DNA of 64,000 nt from Enteroscipio rubneri (GTDB lineage: Bacteria; Actinomycetota; Coriobacteriia; Coriobacteriales; Eggerthellaceae): NCBI RefSeq assembly GCF_002899715.1, contig NZ_PPEK01000012.1:28700-92699 (forward strand), written 5' to 3'. Shown here one piece after another: positions 35,453 to 45,200 of the stretch. The notes under the pieces were generated by a model, which saw only the letters and a program-made list of their open reading frames with translations, made no database searches and was not told the DNA's origin. The translations under genes and the position numbers were made by a program. Position 1 is the stretch's first letter. Each line of letters opens with the position of its first letter.

Positions 35453-35863
35453 ATGTCCCTTCAGATCCCCGTCCAGAAGGACATCGGAGAGTACGAGGAG
35501 AAGATCGTCGGCAAGCTCAGCCTCAGGACGCTCGTCTGCGTGACCCTCGGCTTCGCAAGCGCCATAGCAACGGCGGCGATCATCTACTTCTGGGTCGGCA
35601 TCGAGGTCTCGAATGCCGCCTTCCCGGTCATGTGCGCAAGCCTCCCGTTCTGGCTGGCAGGCTTCTGGCGGCCTTTCGGCATGAGGCTCGAGCAGTTCAT
35701 CCCCAGGTTCGCCGCCCACCACCTCGATGACCAATCCCTCCTCTACAGGAGCCCGACCGACCCGGCAATCGCCGCAGTCAAGACGGGCAAGACCAACAAG
35801 CGCGCACGACGCGCAGCCAAGCGAAAGGGGGCAGAGCTCCATGAGCCAACGAAACAGCAATGA
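35453..35863 (+). CDS. PrgI/VirB3-like membrane protein
   Basis: A 136-aa PrgI-family protein: 'IPVQKDIGEYEEKIVGKLSLRTL' leads into two membrane segments ('LVCVTLGFASAIATAAIIYFW', 'AAFPVMCASLPFWLAGF'). PrgI corresponds to VirB3, the inner-membrane partner of VirB4. GGAGG precedes the ATG. Its last 23 bp overlap the virB4 gene. Confidence 0.85.
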   Translation: MSLQIPVQKDIGEYEEKIVGKLSLRTLVCVTLGFASAIATAAIIYFWVGIEVSNAAFPVMCASLPFWLAGFWRPFGMRLEQFIPRFAAHHLDDQSLLYRSPTDPAIAAVKTGKTNKRARRAAKRKGAELHEPTKQQ

Positions 35864-38321
35864 CAGGAAGGCGCCGCAGGCCAGGCCCGGGATGCTGGCG
35901 CTGCTCCTTGGGGGCGCCGGCAAGGCCAGCAAGACCAAGAAGGCGAGCGACGAGAAGGCGAAATCCCAGAAGAGGCTCAGGCGCTCGGCGAAAGACGTAT
36001 TGCGATACATCGGCTACGACGCCATGTACAAGGACGGCATAGCCCAGGTGGAGGACGGCCTCTTCAGCCAGACCATCGAGTTCTCCGACATCAGCTACCA
36101 ATCCGCAAGAAAGGAGAACCAGGAGAACGTATTCACCGTGCTATCGAGCCTGTACAACTACTTCAGCGCGGACACCTGCTTCCAGCTCACCATCGCAAAC
36201 GTGCCCATTCCCGACAGGGAGATCGGCAAGAGGGCGTTCTTCGAAAAGGGCGACGAAGCGACCTCCAAGTACGTCGAGGAGTACAACGGCATCCTCAACG
36301 ACAAGATGAGGGAGGGCTTCTCCAACCTCGAGCGCCACAGGTACCTGACCTACATGGTCGGCGCCGCCGACGTCGACGGCGCAATCCCAAAGCTCTCGCG
36401 CATCAAGGGCGACTGCATCCAGACCCTCTCGCGAGTCCGGTGCCAGGCGCACGCCCTCGACGGCACCGAGCGCCTGCGCGCACTTCAGTCGCAGCTCAGG
36501 CCGAAAAGCGAGTTCACCTTCGACTGGGACAAACTGTCCCACAAGTCGAGCCTGCGCACCAAGGACCTCATCGCGCCCATGCTCATCGACTTCAAGCCCC
36601 AGGGCAGGGCGGACGCATTCAGGGTGGACGACGTCTATTGCCAAGTCCTGCTCATCAAGAGCTTCGGATCGGTGCTCGAAGACTACTACATCGCAAACAT
36701 CATCGACCTCCCGATCCCGCTGTCCGTCAACATCCATGCCCGGCCCCTGGCTCAATCCGATGCGCTCGCCCTGGTGAAGGGCCAGCTCGACTGGATGGAC
36801 AAGGAGATCATCGACGAGCAGCGAACCGCGGTGAGGAAGGGCTACGACTACACCATCCTGCCCCCTGAGCTCCGCTACTCGAAGGAGGAGGCCGAGGAGC
36901 TCCTCGACTTCCTCAGGAACAAGAACGAGAGGCTCTTCCGCTACACGGGCCTCATCTACACCTATGCGCCGACCCTGGAGGAGCTCGACAGGCAGGTCGA
37001 GCAGATCGTGAGCGTCGCCCAGGGCAACTCGCTGGGCGTGGAGCCGCTCTACCTGCGGCAGCGCGAGGCGCTCAACTCGGTTCTTCCCCTGGGCAACAAC
37101 CACGTCGACGTCTTCAGGTACCTGACGACCGGCCAGATCGCCATGCAGATGCCGTTCGCAAGCCAGGAGCTGAACCAGCCCGGCGGCGGTTACTACGGCC
37201 AGTCCAAGCAGTCGGGAAACCTCGTCATCTGCGACCGAGGACTCCTTGCGAGCCCGATGGGCTTCGTTTGCGGAAAGCCCGGCAGCGGCAAGTCCTTCTC
37301 CGTCAAGAGGGAGATCACGAATACCATCCTCGCGCATCCCGGCGACGAGGTGATCATCTTCGACCCGGCCGGAGAGTACGGCAACCTCATCAGCGCCTTG
37401 GGGGGAGCGAACATCCGCCTTGCGCCGGGAACCGACACGACGCTCAACCCGTTCGATACGGCTGCCGTATCGGACCGCAGCGACGCGACCAAGCTCGCCT
37501 ACAAGACAGACGCGATCCTGGCCCTCTCGTCCGCGCTCATGGCCGAGGGATCGGAAGGCCTGCCGGAGAACGACAGGTCCATCATCACGAGGTGCGTCGG
37601 CCTGGCCTACGACCGCTGCGCCCTCGAAGACAGGCTCCCGACCCTGGAGGACTTCCATGCCATCCTCGCGGAGCAGCCCGAGGCCGAGGCCAGGGACATC
37701 GCGCTTCGCTACGAGCGCTACGTCCATGGCGCCTTCAGCTTCTTCAACGGCCAGAGCAACGTCGGCTTCGAGAACAGGATCACCAACATCGACATGCACG
37801 AGCTGGGCCAGAACATGAAGGTGTTCGGCATGCTCACCGCCTTGGAGATGGTGAGGAACCGCGTCATGGTCACGCCTCCCAGGGATGTCGTAACGTGGCT
37901 CTACATCGACGAGGTCCAGTCCCTCTTCGGGCACCCGACCATCGTCGACTACTTCGCCAGGCTCTGGCGCGAGGGCCGAAAGTTCGGCCTCATCTGCACC
38001 GGAATATCCCAGAACACCTCGCACATGCTGCTCAACGCCAACGCGCGAGACATGGTGATCAACTCGGACTTCTTCCTGCTCCACAAGCAGGGCCCCGCCG
38101 ACCTCGAGGCATGGACGGAGATGCTCGACCTCTCCACGGCAGAGAGGGGCTTCATCGACGAGTCCATCAAGGCCGGCGAGGGCCTCCTCGTTGCAGGCGG
38201 CATCCGAGTCCCGATCAAGGACGACTTCCCCAAGGGAGAGCTCTTCAAGCTGTTCGACACCAAGCCCGCGGCGATCGCGGAGCGCTCCATGCGCGAGGGC
38301 CCGATCGGCGGTGCGAAGTGA
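35841..38321 (+). CDS. VirB4-type conjugation ATPase
   Basis: The 826-aa ATPase powers assembly of the transfer channel. Walker A 'VCGKPGSGKSFSVKREI' is near residues 475-490; Walker B 'TWLYIDEVQSLFGHP' near 685; the C-terminal 'ICTGISQNTSHML...INSDFFLLHKQ' is a VirB4 hallmark. ATG 35841 lies within the PrgI gene; AGAGCTCC is a weak ribosome site, so coupling is likely. It overlaps the next gene as GTGA. Palindrome copy 5 lies inside it. Confidence 0.92.
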   Translation: MSQRNSNDRKAPQARPGMLALLLGGAGKASKTKKASDEKAKSQKRLRRSAKDVLRYIGYDAMYKDGIAQVEDGLFSQTIEFSDISYQSARKENQENVFTVLSSLYNYFSADTCFQLTIANVPIPDREIGKRAFFEKGDEATSKYVEEYNGILNDKMREGFSNLERHRYLTYMVGAADVDGAIPKLSRIKGDCIQTLSRVRCQAHALDGTERLRALQSQLRPKSEFTFDWDKLSHKSSLRTKDLIAPMLIDFKPQGRADAFRVDDVYCQVLLIKSFGSVLEDYYIANIIDLPIPLSVNIHARPLAQSDALALVKGQLDWMDKEIIDEQRTAVRKGYDYTILPPELRYSKEEAEELLDFLRNKNERLFRYTGLIYTYAPTLEELDRQVEQIVSVAQGNSLGVEPLYLRQREALNSVLPLGNNHVDVFRYLTTGQIAMQMPFASQELNQPGGGYYGQSKQSGNLVICDRGLLASPMGFVCGKPGSGKSFSVKREITNTILAHPGDEVIIFDPAGEYGNLISALGGANIRLAPGTDTTLNPFDTAAVSDRSDATKLAYKTDAILALSSALMAEGSEGLPENDRSIITRCVGLAYDRCALEDRLPTLEDFHAILAEQPEAEARDIALRYERYVHGAFSFFNGQSNVGFENRITNIDMHELGQNMKVFGMLTALEMVRNRVMVTPPRDVVTWLYIDEVQSLFGHPTIVDYFARLWREGRKFGLICTGISQNTSHMLLNANARDMVINSDFFLLHKQGPADLEAWTEMLDLSTAERGFIDESIKAGEGLLVAGGIRVPIKDDFPKGELFKLFDTKPAAIAERSMREGPIGGAK
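36525..36541. repeat. dispersed palindrome, copy 5 (inside virB4)
   Basis: TGGGACA-AAC-TGTCCCA lies within the virB4 reading frame, where it encodes 'WDKLSH'. It matches the intergenic copies over both 7-bp arms. It could be a functional internal site or chance. Confidence 0.55.
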
Positions 38322-39904
38322 CGAAGGCAAACGCCTTGTCCCAAAACGATGGCACGTCCATGGCCGACCTCGTCACCAACGAGAAGGCCACCCTGGCGAA
38401 CACCGGCACCATCACCGACGACGAGGCCCAGATGCTATCGACCCTCACCGAGAGGAAGAGCGCAGCGGGCGTCAGGGAAGCCGCGGAACGCACGACGGGG
38501 CAAGCGAGGGGGCATAGGCGCACCTTCGCCTCGAAGGCGGAAGAGGCAGCTATCGCCGAGTCCGCAGCCGGGAAGAGCGGCATGGCCAAGGCGGTAGCCG
38601 CCAAGGAGATGCTTGCGAGGATGGCCGTCGACGAGCTCGACGACAGCGAGGAGCTCGAAGGGAGCTCCAAGGCCTACGACGCCCATCGATCCGCCAAGGC
38701 GATCAAGGGGCGCATCGCCTCGAGGAGGACAGCCAGAAGGGCGGGGGCCAAGTCCGCCACCGCGCTGGGCGCCAAGCAAGGCGCCAGCGCATCGTCTGCC
38801 GCGGCGACGGCGGAGGCGTCCAGGGTCGCGGCGGCCCAATCCGCGGCTGCGGCCTCCCAGGCCGCCGTCTCGTCCTCCGGCGCCGCTGCGTTCGGCGCAG
38901 CGGGCGGGGCCGGCGCCTCAATCGCGCTCGGATCGCTCGCGGCCATCGCCGCCTTCGTCATCGGCGTCCTGATCGTCAGCAACCTTGTCAGCGCCCTGTT
39001 CGGCTTCTGGGAAAACGAGGCGAACAAGCAATCGCTAGATGGCCTGCCGCCCTACATCACCTATGAGATGGTCGAGGCCGCGCTCGAATGCCAGGAGAAG
39101 TACGGGCATCCCGCCGGCTGCACCCTCGCGCAGATCATCGTGGAGAGCGGCCAGGGCGACACCATGAGCAGGCTTGCGACGCGAGACCACAACCTCTTCG
39201 GCATGAAGTGGGCGGGGAGCTTCGCGGGCTGCCCCGAGGTCGCAGGAAAGAGCGCCTGGGTGACCAGCGAGGAGTACACGGCCGGCGTCCACACGGCGAT
39301 CACCGCGTATTTCACGGTGTTCAAGTCCGACGTCGACTGCATCAAGTTCAAGAGCAGGGTCTTCCTTCAAGCCGGAACGTATGCGAACAACGCAACCATC
39401 CGCGAGGCCATGGAGAAGCATGACTCGGACCTCATGGCGGAGGGCCTGAAGGATGCGGGCTGGGCCACGAGCTCGACCTATGTCGAGAGCCTCAAGTCCG
39501 TGATGGACACCTACGGCCTGAGAAGGTTCGACACCATGACGGTCGAGGACCTCAAGAGCTCGAGGGCGAACGCGAACACTATCGTGGCGGCCGCTTACAG
39601 CCAGCTCGGCGTCCCATACGTATGGGGCGGTTCGACTCCCGGCAGGGGCCTGGACTGCAGCGGACTCACCCAATACTGCTACAGGCAGGCCGGGATCGCC
39701 ATCAGCCATTACACGGAGAGCCAGTACAGCGAGCTCACGCACATCCCCCTGTCCCAAGCGCAGCCAGGAGACATCCTCTACAAGCCGGGGCACGTGGCCA
39801 TCTACATAGGAGAGAACAAGTACATCCACGAGCCCCATACCGGAGCCGTGTGCTGCATAGGAACGGGAATCGACTACTTCACCTGCGCGCTGCGCAAGGT
39901 ATGA
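38318..39904 (+). CDS. two-domain peptidoglycan hydrolase of the transfer apparatus
   Basis: A 528-aa VirB1-like protein. The N-terminal 200 residues are charged, then Ala-rich. One membrane segment ('ALGSLAAIAAFVIGVLIVSNLV', about 207-228) anchors it. Residues about 245-400 form a glucosaminidase-like domain ('IIVESGQGDTMSRLATRDHNLFGMKW'). Residues about 425-528 are an NlpC/P60 endopeptidase with 'GLDCSGLTQYC' (catalytic Cys about 447) and 'GHVAIYIG' (His). It opens the wall for the channel. GTG 38318 overlaps the virB4 stop. Confidence 0.9.
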   Translation: MTKANALSQNDGTSMADLVTNEKATLANTGTITDDEAQMLSTLTERKSAAGVREAAERTTGQARGHRRTFASKAEEAAIAESAAGKSGMAKAVAAKEMLARMAVDELDDSEELEGSSKAYDAHRSAKAIKGRIASRRTARRAGAKSATALGAKQGASASSAAATAEASRVAAAQSAAAASQAAVSSSGAAAFGAAGGAGASIALGSLAAIAAFVIGVLIVSNLVSALFGFWENEANKQSLDGLPPYITYEMVEAALECQEKYGHPAGCTLAQIIVESGQGDTMSRLATRDHNLFGMKWAGSFAGCPEVAGKSAWVTSEEYTAGVHTAITAYFTVFKSDVDCIKFKSRVFLQAGTYANNATIREAMEKHDSDLMAEGLKDAGWATSSTYVESLKSVMDTYGLRRFDTMTVEDLKSSRANANTIVAAAYSQLGVPYVWGGSTPGRGLDCSGLTQYCYRQAGIAISHYTESQYSELTHIPLSQAQPGDILYKPGHVAIYIGENKYIHEPHTGAVCCIGTGIDYFTCALRKV

Positions 39905-39921
39905 CGAAAGGAGCAAGCCCA

Positions 39922-40620
39922 ATGAACAAGAAGAGACTCATGCTGGCGTGCGCAATCGGAGCGCTGGTGCTGCTCGCGGGCTCGGGGGTTGCCCGCTGCG
40001 CCATGCAGCCCTCGGAGGACCCGGCAACCGGGCAGGAAAAGGAATCAGCCCAGAAGGCCGATGCCGACAGCATCAAGAGCTACCTTGGAACAGCCTGGAG
40101 CGCCGACGGCGGCTCGAAGACGATGACCATCGCCGACGGGGTTGTCATCGAACGCGAGGGCGACTCCACCTCGGTGACCTACTACGAGGTCGTCTCCGAG
40201 CGATCGGACGCTGGCGGGATCTCCGTCAACGTGACCACGACGAAAACCCCGAGGGACGCCCCCGCCCAAGGCGTGATGAGGATCGATGCGTCGACCGAGG
40301 AGGTCTCCATCACCTGCGACGCCTTCGCGCTCTCGACCACCTACACCCTCGACGCGGCGCCAGACGCCAAGATCACCCTCTCTGCGCATTCGGACAAGCT
40401 CAACGAGCTCCTCGAATCAGACGACGAGAGCATCTCCAACGCGCTTTCGGCCTGGGCGTCGAAGCGCTCTCCCTACGCAACGTCCGCGGCATGGGACGGC
40501 GAGGTCTACATCGACTGCAACGGCAAGACCGTGACGACCTCGTTCACGCTCAACGACGGGGCCAGCACCCTGGTCCAGCTCCGCTACGACCAGACCACCA
40601 AAGAGCTGAGCGCCCTATGA
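39922..40620 (+). CDS. secreted or membrane-anchored conjugation protein
   Basis: The 232-aa protein has a signal peptide-like start ('KKRLMLACAIGALVLLAGSGVARC'); the Cys is not in a standard lipobox. The rest is beta-rich with many Thr and Ser. No family recognised. AAAGGAG lies 10 nt before ATG 39922. Its stop overlaps the VirB6-like gene (ATGA). Position suggests a channel component outside the membrane. Confidence 0.6.
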   Translation: MNKKRLMLACAIGALVLLAGSGVARCAMQPSEDPATGQEKESAQKADADSIKSYLGTAWSADGGSKTMTIADGVVIEREGDSTSVTYYEVVSERSDAGGISVNVTTTKTPRDAPAQGVMRIDASTEEVSITCDAFALSTTYTLDAAPDAKITLSAHSDKLNELLESDDESISNALSAWASKRSPYATSAAWDGEVYIDCNGKTVTTSFTLNDGASTLVQLRYDQTTKELSAL

Positions 40621-41624
40621 TCGCGGCGGTCAAGCGCATAACGGGGCAGAGGGAGTTCAAGCTCGCCTTCGTCATCGCCCTGGCCTTCCTGGTCCTCACG
40701 CTCGTGCCATGTCAGAACGCCTACGCGTCGATCGCCGACGACATCAACTCGTGGCTCTGCGACCTCCTCCGCGAATGGAGCAACTGGATGTTCCACGCGC
40801 AGGTGAGCGTCCTCGGCTCGATCGGATACGAGGGAATCCTCGACGCCCCCTTCTCCTCGATGCTCCAGAGCTCAAGCGACGTCTCCATGTACGACATCGC
40901 CAGGGGCACCTGGCAGGTGGCGATACTCCCCATCGGATGCGGCGTCCTCGGACTGGTGTTCACCTTGAAGCTCATCGAGATCTCCCAGCGCATGGACGGC
41001 AACCAGAGCATGCCGGGCGTCAAGGAGGTCGTGTTCCTGCTCGTGTTCTTCGCCGTGTTCTTGTTCCTCATCCAGAACAGCTTCGACATCATGGCCGCGA
41101 TCTACGAGGTCATCGGACTTGCGGTCGACAGGGTCGAGGGACTCTTCGGAACGGGCGGGGCCATGAGCCTCGCCGAGGTCTCCATCGTCACCACCGAGGA
41201 CGACGTGTCGGCCCTCATGGCAATGCTCGTCGTCTCCCTCATCAGCTGGCTGGTGGTGCTGGTGGCCTATATCGTCGCCCTCGTCGTCTGCTGGGCGCGA
41301 GCCATCCAGCTCTACATCATGGCGGCCTTCAGCCCGATCCCGCTTGCCTTCCTGGGGTTCGAGCACACCAGGCAGATCGGCATCGGCTACCTCAAGAGCT
41401 TCCTCGCCGTGTGCGTGGCGGGTCTGATCATCCTGGTCCTGCTCATCTCCTTCCCAGTCGTGCTGGGGGGAATCGTGAGCGTCAACCCCGGCACGGGCAC
41501 GCCGGTGGACACCATCGCGAGCGGCCTGACGTACGCGCTCCAATACCTGGCCATGTGCGTGCTGCTGGTCCTGTCCCTGGTCCGAAGCGGAGCCTGGGCC
41601 CGAGACATCGTGAGCGGCTTCTAG
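40617..41624 (+). CDS. VirB6/TrbL-like channel membrane protein
   Basis: A 335-aa polytopic protein with an N-terminal signal/membrane segment and about five or six more ('VVFLLVFFAVFLFLIQNSF', 'LMAMLVVSLISWLVVLVAYIVALVV', 'VCVAGLIILVLLISFPVVLGG', 'ALQYLAMCVLLVLSLV'). The 'IQLYIMAAFSPIPLAFLG' region is typical of the VirB6/TrbL-like proteins of Gram-positive elements. Translationally coupled to the gene before it. Confidence 0.8.
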   Translation: MIAAVKRITGQREFKLAFVIALAFLVLTLVPCQNAYASIADDINSWLCDLLREWSNWMFHAQVSVLGSIGYEGILDAPFSSMLQSSSDVSMYDIARGTWQVAILPIGCGVLGLVFTLKLIEISQRMDGNQSMPGVKEVVFLLVFFAVFLFLIQNSFDIMAAIYEVIGLAVDRVEGLFGTGGAMSLAEVSIVTTEDDVSALMAMLVVSLISWLVVLVAYIVALVVCWARAIQLYIMAAFSPIPLAFLGFEHTRQIGIGYLKSFLAVCVAGLIILVLLISFPVVLGGIVSVNPGTGTPVDTIASGLTYALQYLAMCVLLVLSLVRSGAWARDIVSGF

Positions 41625-41740
41625 GCACGGCCTTAGGCGGAGGGAGGTGATGCCCTTGAGATGCGGCAAGGGTTGACGATCGAAGACGAGCCGGGACTTC
41701 CACATTGCCCGGCGAATAGACAAGCAAAGGAGAAACACGC

Positions 41741-42217
41741 ATGGAAGACAAGAAGAACGTTTACATCACCGTGCACAAGAGCTTCGTGAGGGAGGGAATC
41801 GAGTACTTCGACAAGAAGACGGGCCAGATGGGCAAGTTCAACTCCGTGACCCTGCCCCGCGACACGGTGATGGACGGCATGGATCTGAGCTTCTACCAGT
41901 TCAGCCCCCTGTTCGTGAACGAGTCGCGCTTCAAGGGCGAGGACTTCAGGGACATCCCGCTGCTGGCCGACAAGGAGGTCTGGCTCAAGCGCACCGTCAT
42001 GGACCCGGACGGCAACCCCGTGACCGACGAGTCGGGACGCCCCGTCAAGGACACCGTGAAGGTCATGCCGGGCCAGCTCAAGGAGGCGCTCGACTCAGGC
42101 AGGGAGCGTTACCTCGCATCGCTCTCCGAGAGGGCGAAGGGCGCCCGCGAAGGCTCCCGCGAGCTTGCAGGCAACGCAGGCCGCTCGTCCATGAGCCGAG
42201 AAGACATCCCGTTCTAG
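41741..42217 (+). CDS. conjugation-associated protein with SSB-like acidic tip
   Basis: The 158-aa protein ('NVYITVHKSFVREG...FNSVTLPRDTVMDG...FSPLFVNESRFKGEDFRDIPLL') is of a type I associate with coriobacterial conjugative elements. Its last residues, 'SREDIPF', match the C-terminal tip of single-stranded DNA-binding proteins, which recruits replication and repair enzymes. The body is beta-rich and could be an OB-like fold. AAGGAG precedes the ATG. ssDNA binding is inference. Confidence 0.55.
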   Translation: MEDKKNVYITVHKSFVREGIEYFDKKTGQMGKFNSVTLPRDTVMDGMDLSFYQFSPLFVNESRFKGEDFRDIPLLADKEVWLKRTVMDPDGNPVTDESGRPVKDTVKVMPGQLKEALDSGRERYLASLSERAKGAREGSRELAGNAGRSSMSREDIPF

Positions 42218-42224
42218 GAGGCGC

Positions 42225-45200
42225 ATGATGAAAGCGAAGACCACGGAGAGAATCGTATCCTCCAAGATCATCAGGGTCGTCATGAGCATGGCCCTCGTAT
42301 TGAGCGTGTGCGTAGCCACGCCCATGAATGCATTCGCGGCAGGCAGCGTCAACGTCACCATCGGCGACGACATCCCGTATGCGGGCTATTCCACGACCCA
42401 TATGTATGCCGACGGCGAGGTCGCGTACTGCGCGGATCCCCAGGCCAGCACCCCTGCTCCCGGCACCTACAGCAAGAGCGGCGTGAGCGACACCGACCTC
42501 ATCGCGGCCATGTGGTTCAGCTACGGCGCGCCCGGCTTCGACGCATCCATGTTCCCCGACTCCTGGTACGACGGCAGCGGGTGGAGCGCCGACAAGTACA
42601 AGGCCGCAAGCCATGTGATCCTGGCCTATGCCTACCAGGGCTCCAAGGCCGATGCCGTCTTCGGCACCAACGGCGACTTCGAGGACTGGGCACGCAGCGA
42701 GCTGCTCGGCAAAACCTGGAAGTCCATCAAGGCGAGCAAGGGCAAGGTGTCCACCGGCTTCGAGGCCTTCTGCATCCACACGGGCCCTGCCACCCAGGTG
42801 CTCATGAGCTTCACCTGGGACAAGGGGGGCCTGAAGGTGGCCAAGGTTGACTCCCAGGCAGGGGCCGAGCCCCAGGGCGACGCCACGCTTAGCGGCGCCA
42901 AGTACGACATCGTCAACTCCTCCGGCAAGTACGCCCTCGTCGACGGCCGTTACTACGCAAGCGGCGAGGTGGTGAAGACCATTACCGGACACTGGGACGG
43001 CGGCGCCGGCGCGTATATCGCCAAGACTGCCTCCAACGCGCTGCCTTGCGGCACGTACACCGTGGTCGAGTCCGAGGCTCCCGAGGGCTACCTCGTGTCC
43101 GACTGGTCCGCCAAGGCCGAGATCGATTCTGACGGACAGGTCGTCGACCTCACCGGCAGCCCCTGCGACGACGACGTGATCCGCGGTGGCGTGTGCGTGA
43201 CGAAGTCCGACGTCGAGCTCCAGGCGTCCGAGGCCCTGGGCGGCAACTCCCATGACACCCTGACCACCGGCTCCACCCTCTCCGGCATCGAGTTCACCAT
43301 CACCAACGCATCCGAGCACAAGGTCCTCGTTGGCGACAAGTGGTTCGAGCCCGGCGACGTCATCGAGACCATCGCGACCGCATGGAACGACGAAGCGGGG
43401 GCATACACCGCCCAGACCGCTGCCGACGAGCTTCCCTACGGCACCTACACCATCCAGGAAACGAAGGCCAACGACTCCTACCTGCTCACCGACGGAGGGC
43501 CACGCACCTTCCAGGTGAGGGCAGAGGGCGCGCTGGTCGCAGGCGACAGGCTCGAGAGGCCCCTGGAGTTCTTCGACCAGGTGGTCCGAAACGACCTGGA
43601 GATCGTGAAGATGGCCGAGGACACCAACGCATCCCTGCAGGTGGCCTTCAAGGTGACCAACGTCTCAACCGGCGAGTCCCACGTCCTCGTGACCGACAAG
43701 AACGGCAACGTCTCCACGGCCTCATCCTGGAACAAGCACAGCGACAACACCAACGGCAACGACGGCCTGCTCTCCTCCGAGAGCATCAAGGCGTCTGACA
43801 TGGACTCTAAGGCGGGCATCTGGTTCTCCCTTGGCGAGGATGGCTCCAACGCCGCAGTCGATGACGGTCTCTCCGCGCTCCCTTACGGCAAGTACGTCCT
43901 GGAAGAGCTCCGCAGCGACTCCAACGAGGGCTATGACCTGGTGACCAAGACCTTCGTGATCGAGCGCGACTCCACCGCGGCCAAGCCCGTGTGGATGAGC
44001 CTCGACGACAAGGAGGGTCCGAAGATCCAGACCGAGGAGACCGACAAGGCCGACGGCGACCACGTGGCCCAGGCTTCCGCCGAGACCACCCTGGTCGACA
44101 CCGTCTGGTACGAGAACCTCAAGAACGACGGCACCGAGTACACCGTAACCGGAACCCTCATGGTGAAGTCCACCGGACAGGCCCTGCTCGACGCGGACGG
44201 CAACGCCATCACCGCCACCAAGACCTTCAAGCCCAGGCTGAAGGCCGGCGAGGTCCAGCTCGAGTTCACCTTCGACTCCAGCCTGCTCGCGGGCGAGGAC
44301 ATCGTTGCCTTCGAATCCATGGTCTCCGACGGCATCGAGGTCGCAGTGCACGCCGACATCAGCGACAAGGACCAGACCGTCCACTTCCTGGACATCCGCA
44401 CCACCGCCGCCGACCAAGCCGACGGCGACAAGCTGGTGACCGGCACCGAGATCACCGTGGTCGACGAGGTGGCCTACGAGGGCCTCGTCCCCGGCACCGA
44501 GTACACGCTTGAGGCGACCCTGGTCGATGCCGAGACCGGGGAGCCCGTCATGGTCGAGGACGGCCTGGTGGAAAAGCAGGTGACCGGCAGCGCCACCTTC
44601 ACCCCTGACGAGGCCGATGGCACCCAGGCAGTGGAGATCGCCTTCGACGGCACCGGCCTTGGCGGCAAAAGCCTGGTGGTCTTCGAGAAGCTTTTCGCGG
44701 CAGATGTCCAGCTCGCATCCCACGAGGATCCTTCCGACGAGGGCCAGACCGTGACCGTGGCCGAGATCGGCACCAAGCTCACCGATGCCGCCGACGGCGA
44801 CCAGATCATCGTCACCGGCAAGGTGAAGCTCATCGACACCGTCGAGTACAAGGGCCTCGTCGCGGGCGATACCTACACCGTCCACGGCACCCTCATGGTG
44901 AAGTCCACCGGAGAGGCGCTCGCCGACGCAGAAGGGAACCCCGTCGTGGCTTCCGCTGAGTTCGTAGCAGAGAAGGCCAACGGCACCGTTGACGTGACCT
45001 TCGAGTTCGATGCATCTTCGCTCAACGAAGGCGACTATCTCGTCGCATTCGAGGAGTGCCTGACCGCCGAGGGTAACCTTGCGGCGGCCCACCAGGATAT
45101 CGACGACGCGGGACAGACCGTCGTCGTCGACAACCCTGACACACCTGAGGTTCCCAAGACCCCTTACGACAAGACCGGAGCAACCGCACCCGTCAGCACC

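Noticed and set aside
36141..38330. 729-codon minus-strand frame across virB4
   Set aside because: Antisense shadow of a confirmed VirB4 gene; composition is typical of antisense GC-rich sequence.
42840..45130. DNA-level repeat array in the adhesin
   Set aside because: The repeats are protein domains (Cna-B and VaFE) diverged at DNA level, not a separate repeat element.
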